NCBI GenBank assembly: GCA_031257075.1
Contig: JAIRPM010000188.1
Span: 1-10,849 of the forward strand
Direction of reading: 5' to 3'
DNA from: Spirochaetaceae bacterium
GTDB taxonomy: Bacteria > Spirochaetota > Spirochaetia > Treponematales > Breznakiellaceae
DNA: 10,849 nt
The notes under the pieces were generated by a model, which saw only the letters and a list, made by a program, of their open reading frames with translations, made no database searches and was not told the origin of the DNA. The translations under genes were made by a program, and so were the position numbers. How positions within the stretch are numbered: position 1 is the stretch's first letter; each line of letters opens with the position of its first letter. Shown here piece by piece: positions 1-6,342 of the stretch.

Positions 1-2529
1 ATCCGCAATACGGTAGTGGCGTACAAAGGCGGCGGCTATGTGAATGGGCAGGTACAGCAGCCGGTGCCGGTCAAATTGCGCGATATTGCCAATGTTTTTG
101 AAGGCTACAAGGACGAAACGAGTTCGGTTTTTGTCAACGGCGTACGCGCCGTGCAGATGACCGTGCAAAAGCAGAGCGGCAAGAATTCGGTACAGGTTGC
201 CAAAGATGTCCGCGCCCGCCTTCCCAAAATCGAAGCGCAGATACCAAGCGATGTTCACATAAGCGAATTGTTTAACACCACCGACCAGATTGAAATGTCC
301 ATCGCGCAGGTAACAAGCACCGCCGTTTCCGGCGCAGCGCTCGCCGTCCTCATACTGTTCCTCTTCCTTCGTTCGATAAAGCCCACGCTGATAATCGGCA
401 TTAGCATACCGGTATCTATCATCGTTACCCTTATGCTTATGTACTTTGCCGGGCTTACCCTCAACATGATGACGCTGGCGGGGCTTGTACTCGGCATAGG
501 TATGCTCGTGGATAACTCCATTGTCATTTTGGAGAACATTTACCATTACCGCGAAAAGGGCGCTAAGTTGATGCCTGCCGCCATACTCGGCACATCAGAA
601 ATGATTACCGCCATCTTCGCGTCTACGCTTACAACAATATGCGTGTTCGCGCCGCTGGTAATGTTCAAGAGCCTGTTAAAGATGCCGGGCGAAATGTTTG
701 CCGGACTTGCGTTTACCGTCGTTATATCGCTGGGAATTTCGCTCCTTACCGCCACATTCCTCGTGCCGGTACTGGCAAGCCATTACTTCCCGCTCGTAAC
801 CCGCAAACAAAAAGCGCTGCGCGGTCCGCTTGCGGCGCTCGACCGCGGCTTTGAAGGCTTTTTTACATGGCTTGATAATGTCTACCGGAACGGTGTCCGG
901 CGCGTGCTCCGCCACAAAAAGCTTTTTATCCTCTTGCTTATCGCGCTCTTTGCGGGCTCTATATTCCTTGTGCCGAGGATAGGCTGGCACTTTATGCCGG
1001 AAAGCGATGACGACAATGTACAAATCAGCATAACGATGCCGCTCGGCACACCGCTGGAAGAAACCTCGCAGGTGCTCGCACAGTTGCAGGACATTGTGGA
1101 ACGCGAAGTGCGGGGCTACGAAACGCTTGTGCGGAATGCCGGCGGCGGCGGCTTTATGCGGTCGGCGCAAAGCCATTCGGGGAGCCTCCGTATCAACCTG
1201 CCTAAATTTGCCCAGCGCATTGACCATGCCGAAGAGATTAAAACGAAGATGCGCCGGCATTTTAACGACTTCCCCGGCGTAAGTTTCAAATTTTCGGGCG
1301 GCGGGATGATGGGCGGGAGCAGCAACCCTGTAGACATAGTCCTCCGTACCGACGACCTCAAAAGAGGCAAAGAGATAGCGGACAAGATAGCGGCGTTGTT
1401 AAAGGAGCGTCTGGAAGAAGTCATCGACCCGCAGGTTGACTTGCAGGACGGGCTTCCGCAGTACGAAATCCTGCTCGACCGCGAGCGTATGTACGCGCTG
1501 GGGTTGACAGCCTACACGGTGGGCAATGAACTCAAAGCCGCCGTTGACGGGCTTACCGCGACCCGCTACCACACCGGCAGTAACGACTACGATGTCGTGC
1601 TGATACTGGCGGAAGCGGACAGGAACAGCCTTCCCGCTCTCGACCGCATCTTTGTAACAAGCCCGGTAACGCAGAGCCGCATCCCGCTTTCAAACTTCGC
1701 TCACTTCAACCCGGGTACCGGACCTATGACGATAAGCCGCGAAAACCAGAGCCGCGTTATCCACGTTACGTCCGGCGTCAAAGGGGGGACAAAACTGAAC
1801 GTGCTGGAAGAAAAGATGCGAGCCCTCATTCAATCGGAAATTCCGCAGGAAGAAGACTTGCTCATCGAGTACGCGGGCGACAACTCGGAACTTGTTAAAC
1901 TGATGACGCGCTTTGTACTGATAGTGCTTGTGGCGCTCTTCCTCGTATTCGGCGTTATGGCAAGCCTTTTTGAAAGTTTCCGCGACCCGTTTATCATTGT
2001 CTTTACGATACCGCTTTCGTTTGTCGGCATTGTCGCCATTTACTTTATTACCGGAGATATGTTCAACATACTTACGGCCGTGGGGCTTCTGGTGCTGCTC
2101 GGCGTTATCGTAAACAACGGTATCGTGCTTGTTGACTACACGAATCTGCTCCGCAAACGCGGCTACAGTTTGAACGAAGCCTGCGTGGAAGCCGCCGGAA
2201 ACCGCCTGCGCCCGATACTGATGACGACCCTCACCACGGTGCTGGGCTTGGTGCCGATGGCGTTTACCCCCGGCGAAGGCAGCGAGATGGTAGGGCCAAT
2301 CGGCAAGACCGTACTTGGCGGGCTTACCTTTGGCACAATAATGACGCTGTTTTTGATGCCCACGATATACGTCATCATCAACAGGCGTTCCGACCAGCGC
2401 GAGGCAAAAGCCGCCGCCCGCCGCGAACGCATAGCCGCCGGCCTGTCAAAAAAACAGGCGGCAAAAGACGGCTTGTTTACAAGTCTTGTAACGGCGGCCG
2501 TAACGAAGTTTGGGGGAGACAGGGAGTGA
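1..2529 (+). CDS. RND-family efflux permease, 5' end cut by the window
   Basis: This is an inner-membrane, proton-driven efflux pump subunit of the RND superfamily, which normally works with a periplasmic adaptor and an outer-membrane channel. The frame is open from base 1, so about 842 residues are visible and roughly the first 200 of a usual ~1040 are missing; the GTG at 16 is internal. Visible parts are the end of the first porter region (VPVKLRDIANVFEGY), a block of membrane helices from about residue 100 to 265, a second porter loop (about 325-610) and a second helix block up to about residue 785. The TM4 proton-relay site reads GMLVDN at 502-516, keeping the first Asp but having Asn for the second Asp of AcrB. 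The TM10 counterpart reads VNNGIV, with Asn where AcrB has Lys. After the last helix there is an unusually long basic Ala/Arg/Lys-rich cytoplasmic tail of about 45 residues. Whether it exports metals or organic compounds cannot be decided; the PII-like gene downstream hints at metals. Confidence 0.93.
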   Translation: MRNTVVAYKGGGYVNGQVQQPVPVKLRDIANVFEGYKDETSSVFVNGVRAVQMTVQKQSGKNSVQVAKDVRARLPKIEAQIPSDVHISELFNTTDQIEMSIAQVTSTAVSGAALAVLILFLFLRSIKPTLIIGISIPVSIIVTLMLMYFAGLTLNMMTLAGLVLGIGMLVDNSIVILENIYHYREKGAKLMPAAILGTSEMITAIFASTLTTICVFAPLVMFKSLLKMPGEMFAGLAFTVVISLGISLLTATFLVPVLASHYFPLVTRKQKALRGPLAALDRGFEGFFTWLDNVYRNGVRRVLRHKKLFILLLIALFAGSIFLVPRIGWHFMPESDDDNVQISITMPLGTPLEETSQVLAQLQDIVEREVRGYETLVRNAGGGGFMRSAQSHSGSLRINLPKFAQRIDHAEEIKTKMRRHFNDFPGVSFKFSGGGMMGGSSNPVDIVLRTDDLKRGKEIADKIAALLKERLEEVIDPQVDLQDGLPQYEILLDRERMYALGLTAYTVGNELKAAVDGLTATRYHTGSNDYDVVLILAEADRNSLPALDRIFVTSPVTQSRIPLSNFAHFNPGTGPMTISRENQSRVIHVTSGVKGGTKLNVLEEKMRALIQSEIPQEEDLLIEYAGDNSELVKLMTRFVLIVLVALFLVFGVMASLFESFRDPFIIVFTIPLSFVGIVAIYFITGDMFNILTAVGLLVLLGVIVNNGIVLVDYTNLLRKRGYSLNEACVEAAGNRLRPILMTTLTTVLGLVPMAFTPGEGSEMVGPIGKTVLGGLTFGTIMTLFLMPTIYVIINRRSDQREAKAAARRERIAAGLSKKQAAKDGLFTSLVTAAVTKFGGDRE

Positions 2530-2676
2530 GGATAGGGTAGGGAGTAGGGGATAGGGGATAGGGGACAGTTGGTTCAGTTCGATATAACAGAATGAATTTA
2601 GAATTCTAAATTTAAACTGTTATATCGCCGTAACCCCAAACCCTATCCCCTGAACCCTGCCCCCTACCCCCTAAAT
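2530..2676. repeat. Intergenic element: G-rich heptamers, palindrome, C-rich heptamers
   Basis: This fills the gap between the RND and PII-like genes. The left part (2531-2566) is built from degenerate 7-base units, clearest as GGGGATA repeated at 2547-2565, with related GGGTAG/GGAGTAG units before it. The right part (2633-2673) has the same kind of units on the other strand (CCCTATCCCC, CCCCTAC, CCCCTAA). An AT-rich palindrome sits between them, so the whole block is an imperfect inverted repeat of about 145 bases starting right after the RND stop codon. The G-rich strand has several runs of 3-4 G and could form a G-quadruplex. It resembles miniature interspersed or heptamer-type intergenic repeats of other bacteria; its identity is not known to me and no second copy is in the window. 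Confidence 0.75.
2580..2627. repeat. 48-bp near-perfect palindrome around GAATTC
   Basis: The arms are symmetric about the axis between 2603 and 2604. GATATAACAG at 2581-2590 pairs with CTGTTATATC at 2617-2626, and AATTTAGAATTCTAAATT at 2595-2612 is a perfect inner palindrome. Only three of 24 arm positions fail to pair (2591/2616, 2592/2615, and 2594/2613, the last a G-T wobble). No U-tract follows, so it is not a classical intrinsic terminator, although a strong stem in the transcript could still shield the 3' end of the RND mRNA or separate it from the next gene. Confidence 0.85.
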
Positions 2677-2698
2677 AAATATAAGGAACCTTAAAATT

Positions 2699-3085
2699 AT
2701 GTACAGATTAGAAATTATCGCCAATAACTCCGTAGAGGAGAATTTACTGGACGCGCTCAAGGCGCAGGATGCCGGAAAGTATTACACGAAGATACCCAAC
2801 GTACACGGCATTGGGACATCGGGCCCCCGCATGGGAGACGCGATTTGGCCTGAGGAAAACTTTGTGTTCGTTATCTGGTGCGAAGAAGACGAAGCGCGGC
2901 GCGTCAAAACCGCCGTGGACAAGGTAAAGGCGCAGTTCCCGGACGAAGGCGTCAAGTTGTTCGGGCTTAATCTCACGGCTGCCGCCGAAGAACGAGCCGC
3001 GCCTGCCCCCGCCAAACGGAATTCAAAACGGGGAGACGAGACATCTAACCCACGGATTCTAGACGGGCCGGAATTGAAGGAATAG
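2699..3085 (+). CDS. PII-like small signalling protein next to RND pump
   Basis: This 128-residue protein begins MYRLEIIANNSVEENLLDAL, the first beta strand and helix typical of PII-like ferredoxin-fold trimers found beside RND and metal exporters. A Gly-rich loop at about residues 35-48 (VHGIGTSGPRMGD) sits where classical PII has its T-loop, and the strand NFVFVIWCEEDEA (54-66) is followed by a helix and a last strand VKLFGLNL (85-92). The classical uridylylation tyrosine motif of GlnB/GlnK is not present. Residues 93-128 form an Ala/Pro/Lys-rich, probably disordered tail beyond the usual core. The ATG at 2699 has a ribosome binding site AAGGAA at 2683-2688, spaced 10 bases. PII-like proteins usually bind a nucleotide or small ligand and adjust a transporter; control of the upstream RND pump is an inference from position. 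The exact subfamily is uncertain. Confidence 0.72.
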   Translation: MYRLEIIANNSVEENLLDALKAQDAGKYYTKIPNVHGIGTSGPRMGDAIWPEENFVFVIWCEEDEARRVKTAVDKVKAQFPDEGVKLFGLNLTAAAEERAAPAPAKRNSKRGDETSNPRILDGPELKE

Positions 3086-3098
3086 CATTACCCGAAAA

Positions 3099-3120
3099 CT
3101 GCCATTGTCCCCTATGGCAG
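3099..3120 (+). other. Short hairpin after PII-like gene
   Basis: CTGCCAT (3099-3105) and ATGGCAG (3114-3120) form a perfect 7-bp stem with an 8-base loop, 13 bases after the PII-like stop codon. No T-run follows, so a terminator function is only possible and not shown. It lies 20 bases before the fliQ start and could instead affect fliQ translation. Confidence 0.45.
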
Positions 3121-3139
3121 AATCGTATACACTTGATGT

Positions 3140-3421
3140 ATGCAAAATTTAAATACCATTGGGGATATGGTTACTCTCCTGCGCGGCGGAATTTTTCAGG
3201 TGCTGATGCTGGCGGCACCCATGCTGATAACAGCGCTTGTTGTGGGGCTTGTAGTCGCTATCTTGCAGGCCACTACCTCCATTCAGGAACAGACGCTTAC
3301 TTTTGTGCCCAAGGTGTTTGCCATACTTTTTGTGCTTGCTTTTCTGAGCGGCTGGATGTTTACAAGGCTTGGAGAATATACGCTGCAACTTTTTAGTATA
3401 ATTCCAGATATAGGGAAATAG
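3140..3421 (+). CDS. fliQ: Flagellar export apparatus protein FliQ
   Basis: FliQ is a small inner-membrane subunit of the flagellar type III export gate, where it assembles around FliP and FliR. The 93-residue protein has the family hallmarks: LAAPMLITALVVGLVVAILQ as first helix (about 24-43), the cytoplasmic loop ATTSIQEQTLTFVPK (44-58), and a second helix ending in GWM (about 59-73). Length fits the usual ~89 residues. The start at 3140 gives the best match to the family N-terminus. No clear Shine-Dalgarno precedes it; an internal ATG at 3167 has GGGGA only one base away and would shorten the N-terminus. Oddly, neither fliP upstream nor fliR downstream is present: the neighbours are a PII-like gene and ymdB. 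The second, longer-named overlapping frame at 3133 has no recognisable content. Confidence 0.9.
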   Translation: MQNLNTIGDMVTLLRGGIFQVLMLAAPMLITALVVGLVVAILQATTSIQEQTLTFVPKVFAILFVLAFLSGWMFTRLGEYTLQLFSIIPDIGK

Positions 3422-3432
3422 GCGCGGAAACG

Positions 3433-4236
3433 ATGAAATGTGCGACAGTTCTAATGATTGGCGATGTTGTGGGTGAAGAAGGCATAACGGCGGCAATAAC
3501 GATGCTGCCGGCGCTTGCCGCTCAGTACGGTGCCGATTTAACCGTAGTCAATGGTGAAAATGCCGCTGCCGGTTATGGGTTGAATGCGGCGCTTGTGGAT
3601 GTGCTTTTTAACGCCGGAGCCGATGTAATTACGAGCGGCAACCATATCTGGGAGAAACGCGATTTTTGGGACTGTCTGGATGCCGCCGGACACCTTCTGC
3701 GTCCGGCAAATTATCCCGCTCCGGCAGCCGGGCGCGGCTGGGTGTCTATCGAAAAAAAAGGAATTCCTTTTGCTGTTATCAACCTCCAAGGCCGTAAATT
3801 TATGAACGCGATAGACTGCCCTTTCAAATGTTTTGATTCTGTGTACGCCGGCCTCTCCGGGTGCTATTCAGACACGGAGAATAGACCTTTTGTTATTGTT
3901 GATTTTCATGCGGAATCTACGGAAGAAAAGGAAGCGTTCGGTTTTTATGTGGATGGGCGCGCCGCCCTAGTTGCCGGAACCCATACCCATGTCCAAACGG
4001 CGGATGAAAAAGTTTTGCCGTGTGGAACCGCGTATATAAGTGATATTGGTATGACAGGCGCGGACGGCGGGGTTATCGGTATGAAGGTAGAACCGTGTCT
4101 AACCCGCTTCGTTTCCCACATCCAAACACGCATGGAATGCGCTTCCGGCAATCCTGTCATACAAGGCATAGCCGTCCGCATAAATCCTGTGAGCAGGCAA
4201 ATTATAGAAATTAAACGCTTCAGACGCGCTCTCTAG
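3433..4236 (+). CDS. ymdB: YmdB-type metallophosphoesterase (TIGR00282 family)
   Basis: A 267-residue cytoplasmic dimetal phosphoesterase; Bacillus YmdB hydrolyses 2',3'-cyclic nucleotides, and 3',5'-cAMP activity is reported for a relative. All metal-ligand motifs are visible: GDVVG with Asp11, NGENAA with Glu42 and Asn43, SGNHIW with Asn70 and His71, DFHAE with His159, and GTHTHVQT with His184 and His186. Other family blocks are RPANYP (90-95), NLQGR (117-121), DGRAALVAG and SDIGMTG. Length matches the family (about 260-270). The ATG follows the fliQ stop by 11 bases with a weak GCGGAAA site, suggesting co-transcription with fliQ. In many bacteria ymdB lies near rny (RNase Y); that gene is not here. 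The biological role in spirochaetes is not known to me. Confidence 0.92.
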   Translation: MKCATVLMIGDVVGEEGITAAITMLPALAAQYGADLTVVNGENAAAGYGLNAALVDVLFNAGADVITSGNHIWEKRDFWDCLDAAGHLLRPANYPAPAAGRGWVSIEKKGIPFAVINLQGRKFMNAIDCPFKCFDSVYAGLSGCYSDTENRPFVIVDFHAESTEEKEAFGFYVDGRAALVAGTHTHVQTADEKVLPCGTAYISDIGMTGADGGVIGMKVEPCLTRFVSHIQTRMECASGNPVIQGIAVRINPVSRQIIEIKRFRRAL

Positions 4237-4293
4237 CAAAAATCCCGCTTGCCTGCTATCATTTTGGAAAGAATCTTCTACAAAGCAAATTGC

Positions 4294-4298
4294 AGGAA
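4294..4298 (+). promoter_or_regulatory. Ribosome binding site that sets the start of the PLP enzyme
   Basis: AGGAA here lies 6 bases before the ATG at 4305. The alternative in-frame ATG at 4290 has no such site in range. The 4305 start also places the PLP lysine at residue 198, the same number as in E. coli cystathionine gamma-synthase. Confidence 0.65.
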
Positions 4299-4304
4299 CG
4301 GTAT

Positions 4305-5447
4305 ATGCAAAAATTAGCAAAAGACACACTGACCGCGCGGGGGGCGGACTATTTTGAACCGCGTACGGGCGCGGTCAGCGTTCCTATTTTTCAGAGCGCT
4401 ACATTCAGGCATCCGGGGCAGGGGCAGTCTACGGGTTTTGATTATTCACGATGCGCGAACCCTACGCGTACAGCGGTGGAAAACACCCTTGCCCTGCTGG
4501 AAGGCGGTCGTTATGGGCTTGCCTTTGCGTCCGGTATGGGCGCGATTTCCGCGCTTGTAAAAATTTTTAAGCCGGGCAGCCATATCATCGTAAGCGAAGA
4601 TTTATACGGCGGCACGTACCGGCTTTTTACGCGCTACTATGAAATGTATGGTTTTTCGTTTTCATATATTGATACTTCTGATTTTTCATGTATTGAATCC
4701 GCATATACAACAAAAACAAAAGCGCTGTTTATTGAAACCCCGTCAAACCCTATGATGAAAGTAACGGATATACAACGCTGCGCCGATTTTATTCACAGCA
4801 AGGGCGGCATACTTATAACAGATAATACTTTTAGTACGCCCTGCTTTCAAAATCCGCTTGCGCTTGGCAGTGATATTGTTGTACACAGCGGTACAAAGTA
4901 TCTAGAAGGCCACAATGATACATTGAGCGGTTTTTTAGTACATTCACATGATGAATACGAACAGGAATTACGCGATGCGCAGATGTCTGAGGGCGCTGTG
5001 TTAAGCCCTTTTGACAGTTGGCTTACGTTACGCGGCATAAAGACGCTTAGTGTGCGTATGGAAAAACATGAAGCGAATGCCCGCGCTGCTGCGCACTGGC
5101 TGAGGCAGCATCCAAAAGTGGAAAAAGTTTTTTATACGGGATTTTCAGACCATCCCCAGTATGAATTGTCGCGGAAGCAGACGCGGGGCGACAGCGGCAT
5201 GGTATCATTTTATGTAAAAGAAACCGCTTTTATCCGTTCTATTCTGGAACGGGTAAAACTGGTGCTTTTTGCGGAGAGTTTAGGGGGCGTTGAAAGCCTT
5301 ATAACCTACCCATGGGAGCAGACGCATACATCAATACCGGAAGAAATGCGCCTGAGGGCGGGCGTTACCACGCGGCTGCTGCGCTTTTCGGCGGGCATAG
5401 AAAACGCTGATGATATTATCGCCGATTTGGAACAGGCAATGGCATAA
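4305..5447 (+). CDS. Cys/Met-metabolism PLP-dependent enzyme (cystathionine gamma-synthase / lyase type)
   Basis: This 380-residue cytoplasmic enzyme belongs to the trans-sulfuration family of PLP enzymes (fold type I). Key motifs, numbered from the 4305 start: YSRCANPTR near 47-55, the PLP phosphate/ring region ASGMGAISALV, EDLYGGTYRL with the stacking Tyr, ETPSNPMMKVTDI, DNTFSTPCFQNPL with the ring-nitrogen Asp, and SGTKYLEGHND with the Schiff-base Lys198. The C-terminal half has SLGGVESLITYP and a late RFSAGIEN block, complete for the family. Sequence alone does not separate cystathionine gamma-synthase, cystathionine beta/gamma-lyase and O-acetylhomoserine sulfhydrylase; the GHNDTLSG stretch resembles the Bacillus MetI/MetC type. 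The gene is followed 12 bases later by an Fe-S-type Rrf2 regulator gene, which suggests sulfur or cysteine-linked control. Confidence 0.9.
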   Translation: MQKLAKDTLTARGADYFEPRTGAVSVPIFQSATFRHPGQGQSTGFDYSRCANPTRTAVENTLALLEGGRYGLAFASGMGAISALVKIFKPGSHIIVSEDLYGGTYRLFTRYYEMYGFSFSYIDTSDFSCIESAYTTKTKALFIETPSNPMMKVTDIQRCADFIHSKGGILITDNTFSTPCFQNPLALGSDIVVHSGTKYLEGHNDTLSGFLVHSHDEYEQELRDAQMSEGAVLSPFDSWLTLRGIKTLSVRMEKHEANARAAAHWLRQHPKVEKVFYTGFSDHPQYELSRKQTRGDSGMVSFYVKETAFIRSILERVKLVLFAESLGGVESLITYPWEQTHTSIPEEMRLRAGVTTRLLRFSAGIENADDIIADLEQAMA

Positions 5448-5459
5448 CCGGAGATAAAC

Positions 5460-5891
5460 ATGCGTATATCAACAAAAGGAAGATATTCACTTGCGGCGCT
5501 CGTTTTTATGGCAACGCTGCCAAAAGATGTTTATACTACAACGAAAGAAATTGCCGCCGTGGCGGATACAAGCGAAGGTTATATAGAACAACTTTTTATA
5601 CAATTGAGGGCGCTTGGCGTAATAGAAGGTTTGCGCGGCAGAAACGGCGGCTATGCGCTTGCAAAACCCTCAGAAAAGATACGGATTGGCGACATACTCC
5701 GCGCCTGCGAAGGTTCATTAAAACCGGCGCTATGCGTTGATTCTGATACCTGCCCTTCCGAAAAAAAATGTTTAAGCCGCCGTACATGGAAAACAGTGTA
5801 CAAAGCGATAAACGACTGCCTTGATTCAATAAGCCTGCGGGATTTAGCCGATGATTATAATGCGCATGAAAATCCGGGATATATAATATGA
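5460..5891 (+). CDS. Rrf2-family regulator with IscR-like Fe-S cysteines
   Basis: A 143-residue winged-helix DNA-binding dimer of the Rrf2 family. The N-terminus MRISTKGRYS, the recognition-helix region SEGYIEQLFIQLR (Glu43 as in IscR) and the wing RGRNGGYALAKP are classic. Cysteines at 92, 98 and 104 (C-x5-C-x5-C) fall at the same numbers as the [2Fe-2S] ligands of E. coli IscR. The fourth IscR ligand, His107, is Arg here, so cluster coordination or stability may differ. A run of eight A at 5761-5768 encodes the Lys-Lys just before Cys104. The ATG has GGAG at 5450-5453, six bases upstream. It probably senses Fe-S, iron or redox state and controls the upstream PLP enzyme or this operon; the target is inferred. 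I see no IscR-type operator upstream. Confidence 0.9.
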   Translation: MRISTKGRYSLAALVFMATLPKDVYTTTKEIAAVADTSEGYIEQLFIQLRALGVIEGLRGRNGGYALAKPSEKIRIGDILRACEGSLKPALCVDSDTCPSEKKCLSRRTWKTVYKAINDCLDSISLRDLADDYNAHENPGYII

Positions 5892-6322
5892 AAATATCAA
5901 CGATGGGACGCTATGGCATTAAATTACTGCTCGACCTTGCCCGGTACAGCGGCAAAGCGCATACAACACTCAAAAATATTGCAAGGCGGCAGAATATTTC
6001 GGTGCGCTATCTTGAGCATGTAGCGATAACCCTGCGCCGTGCCGGGCTTATCCGCAGCGTAAAGGGCGCTTCCGGCGGCTATGCGCTGGCAAAAAGGCCG
6101 GAAGAAATTCATATAGGAGACGCGCTTCGCGCGCTGGAAGGCGATATGCTTGTTGTTGACCCGCTGGCTGAAGGCGCACATGAAAATAAATTTCATGCCT
6201 GTGTGCGCCGTACGGTGCTTGAGCCGTTGAACTGCGCCATTGCGGCATCTATCGACAAAGAAACGATAGCAAGCATAACCGGTACAGCCGGAGCGGATGA
6301 ATCATATATGTACTTCATATAG
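5888..6322 (+). CDS. Second Rrf2-family regulator, lacking the Fe-S triad
   Basis: A 144-residue paralogue of the preceding regulator, sharing about 40 of the first 85 positions by eye (MKISTMGRYG, RYLEH, GGYALAK, IHIGDALRALEG). It overlaps its neighbour by four bases (ATGA), implying translational coupling. The C-terminal half has only Cys105 and Cys116, without the C-x5-C-x5-C triad, so it should not bind a cluster in the IscR manner. It could act as an apo-type repressor comparable to CymR, bind a small ligand, or form mixed dimers with its neighbour; these are inferences. No target site is recognised. Confidence 0.87.
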   Translation: MKISTMGRYGIKLLLDLARYSGKAHTTLKNIARRQNISVRYLEHVAITLRRAGLIRSVKGASGGYALAKRPEEIHIGDALRALEGDMLVVDPLAEGAHENKFHACVRRTVLEPLNCAIAASIDKETIASITGTAGADESYMYFI

Positions 6323-6342
6323 CGGAAAATGGGAAACAGTGT

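Noticed and set aside
676..1260. Minus-strand open frame of 194 codons within the RND gene
   Set aside because: It lies wholly inside a strongly conserved coding region in the opposite strand, has no family resemblance, and reads as His/Arg/Ala-rich shadow sequence.
3105..3131. TTGTCC and TATACA as a fliQ promoter
   Set aside because: Spacing is 15 bases and the -35 box is poor and lies within a hairpin; not enough support.
3133..3396. Alternative + strand frame overlapping fliQ
   Set aside because: The other frame encodes a clear FliQ with both helices and the conserved loop; this one has no recognisable content.
4193..4256. Inverted 8-mers GCAGGCAA and TTGCCTGC around the ymdB stop
   Set aside because: They are separated by 48 bases, half inside coding sequence, with no T-run; short enough to be chance.
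4237..4304. Possible promoter or Rrf2 operator before the PLP enzyme
   Set aside because: No hexamer pair with proper spacing and no IscR-like palindrome could be made out.
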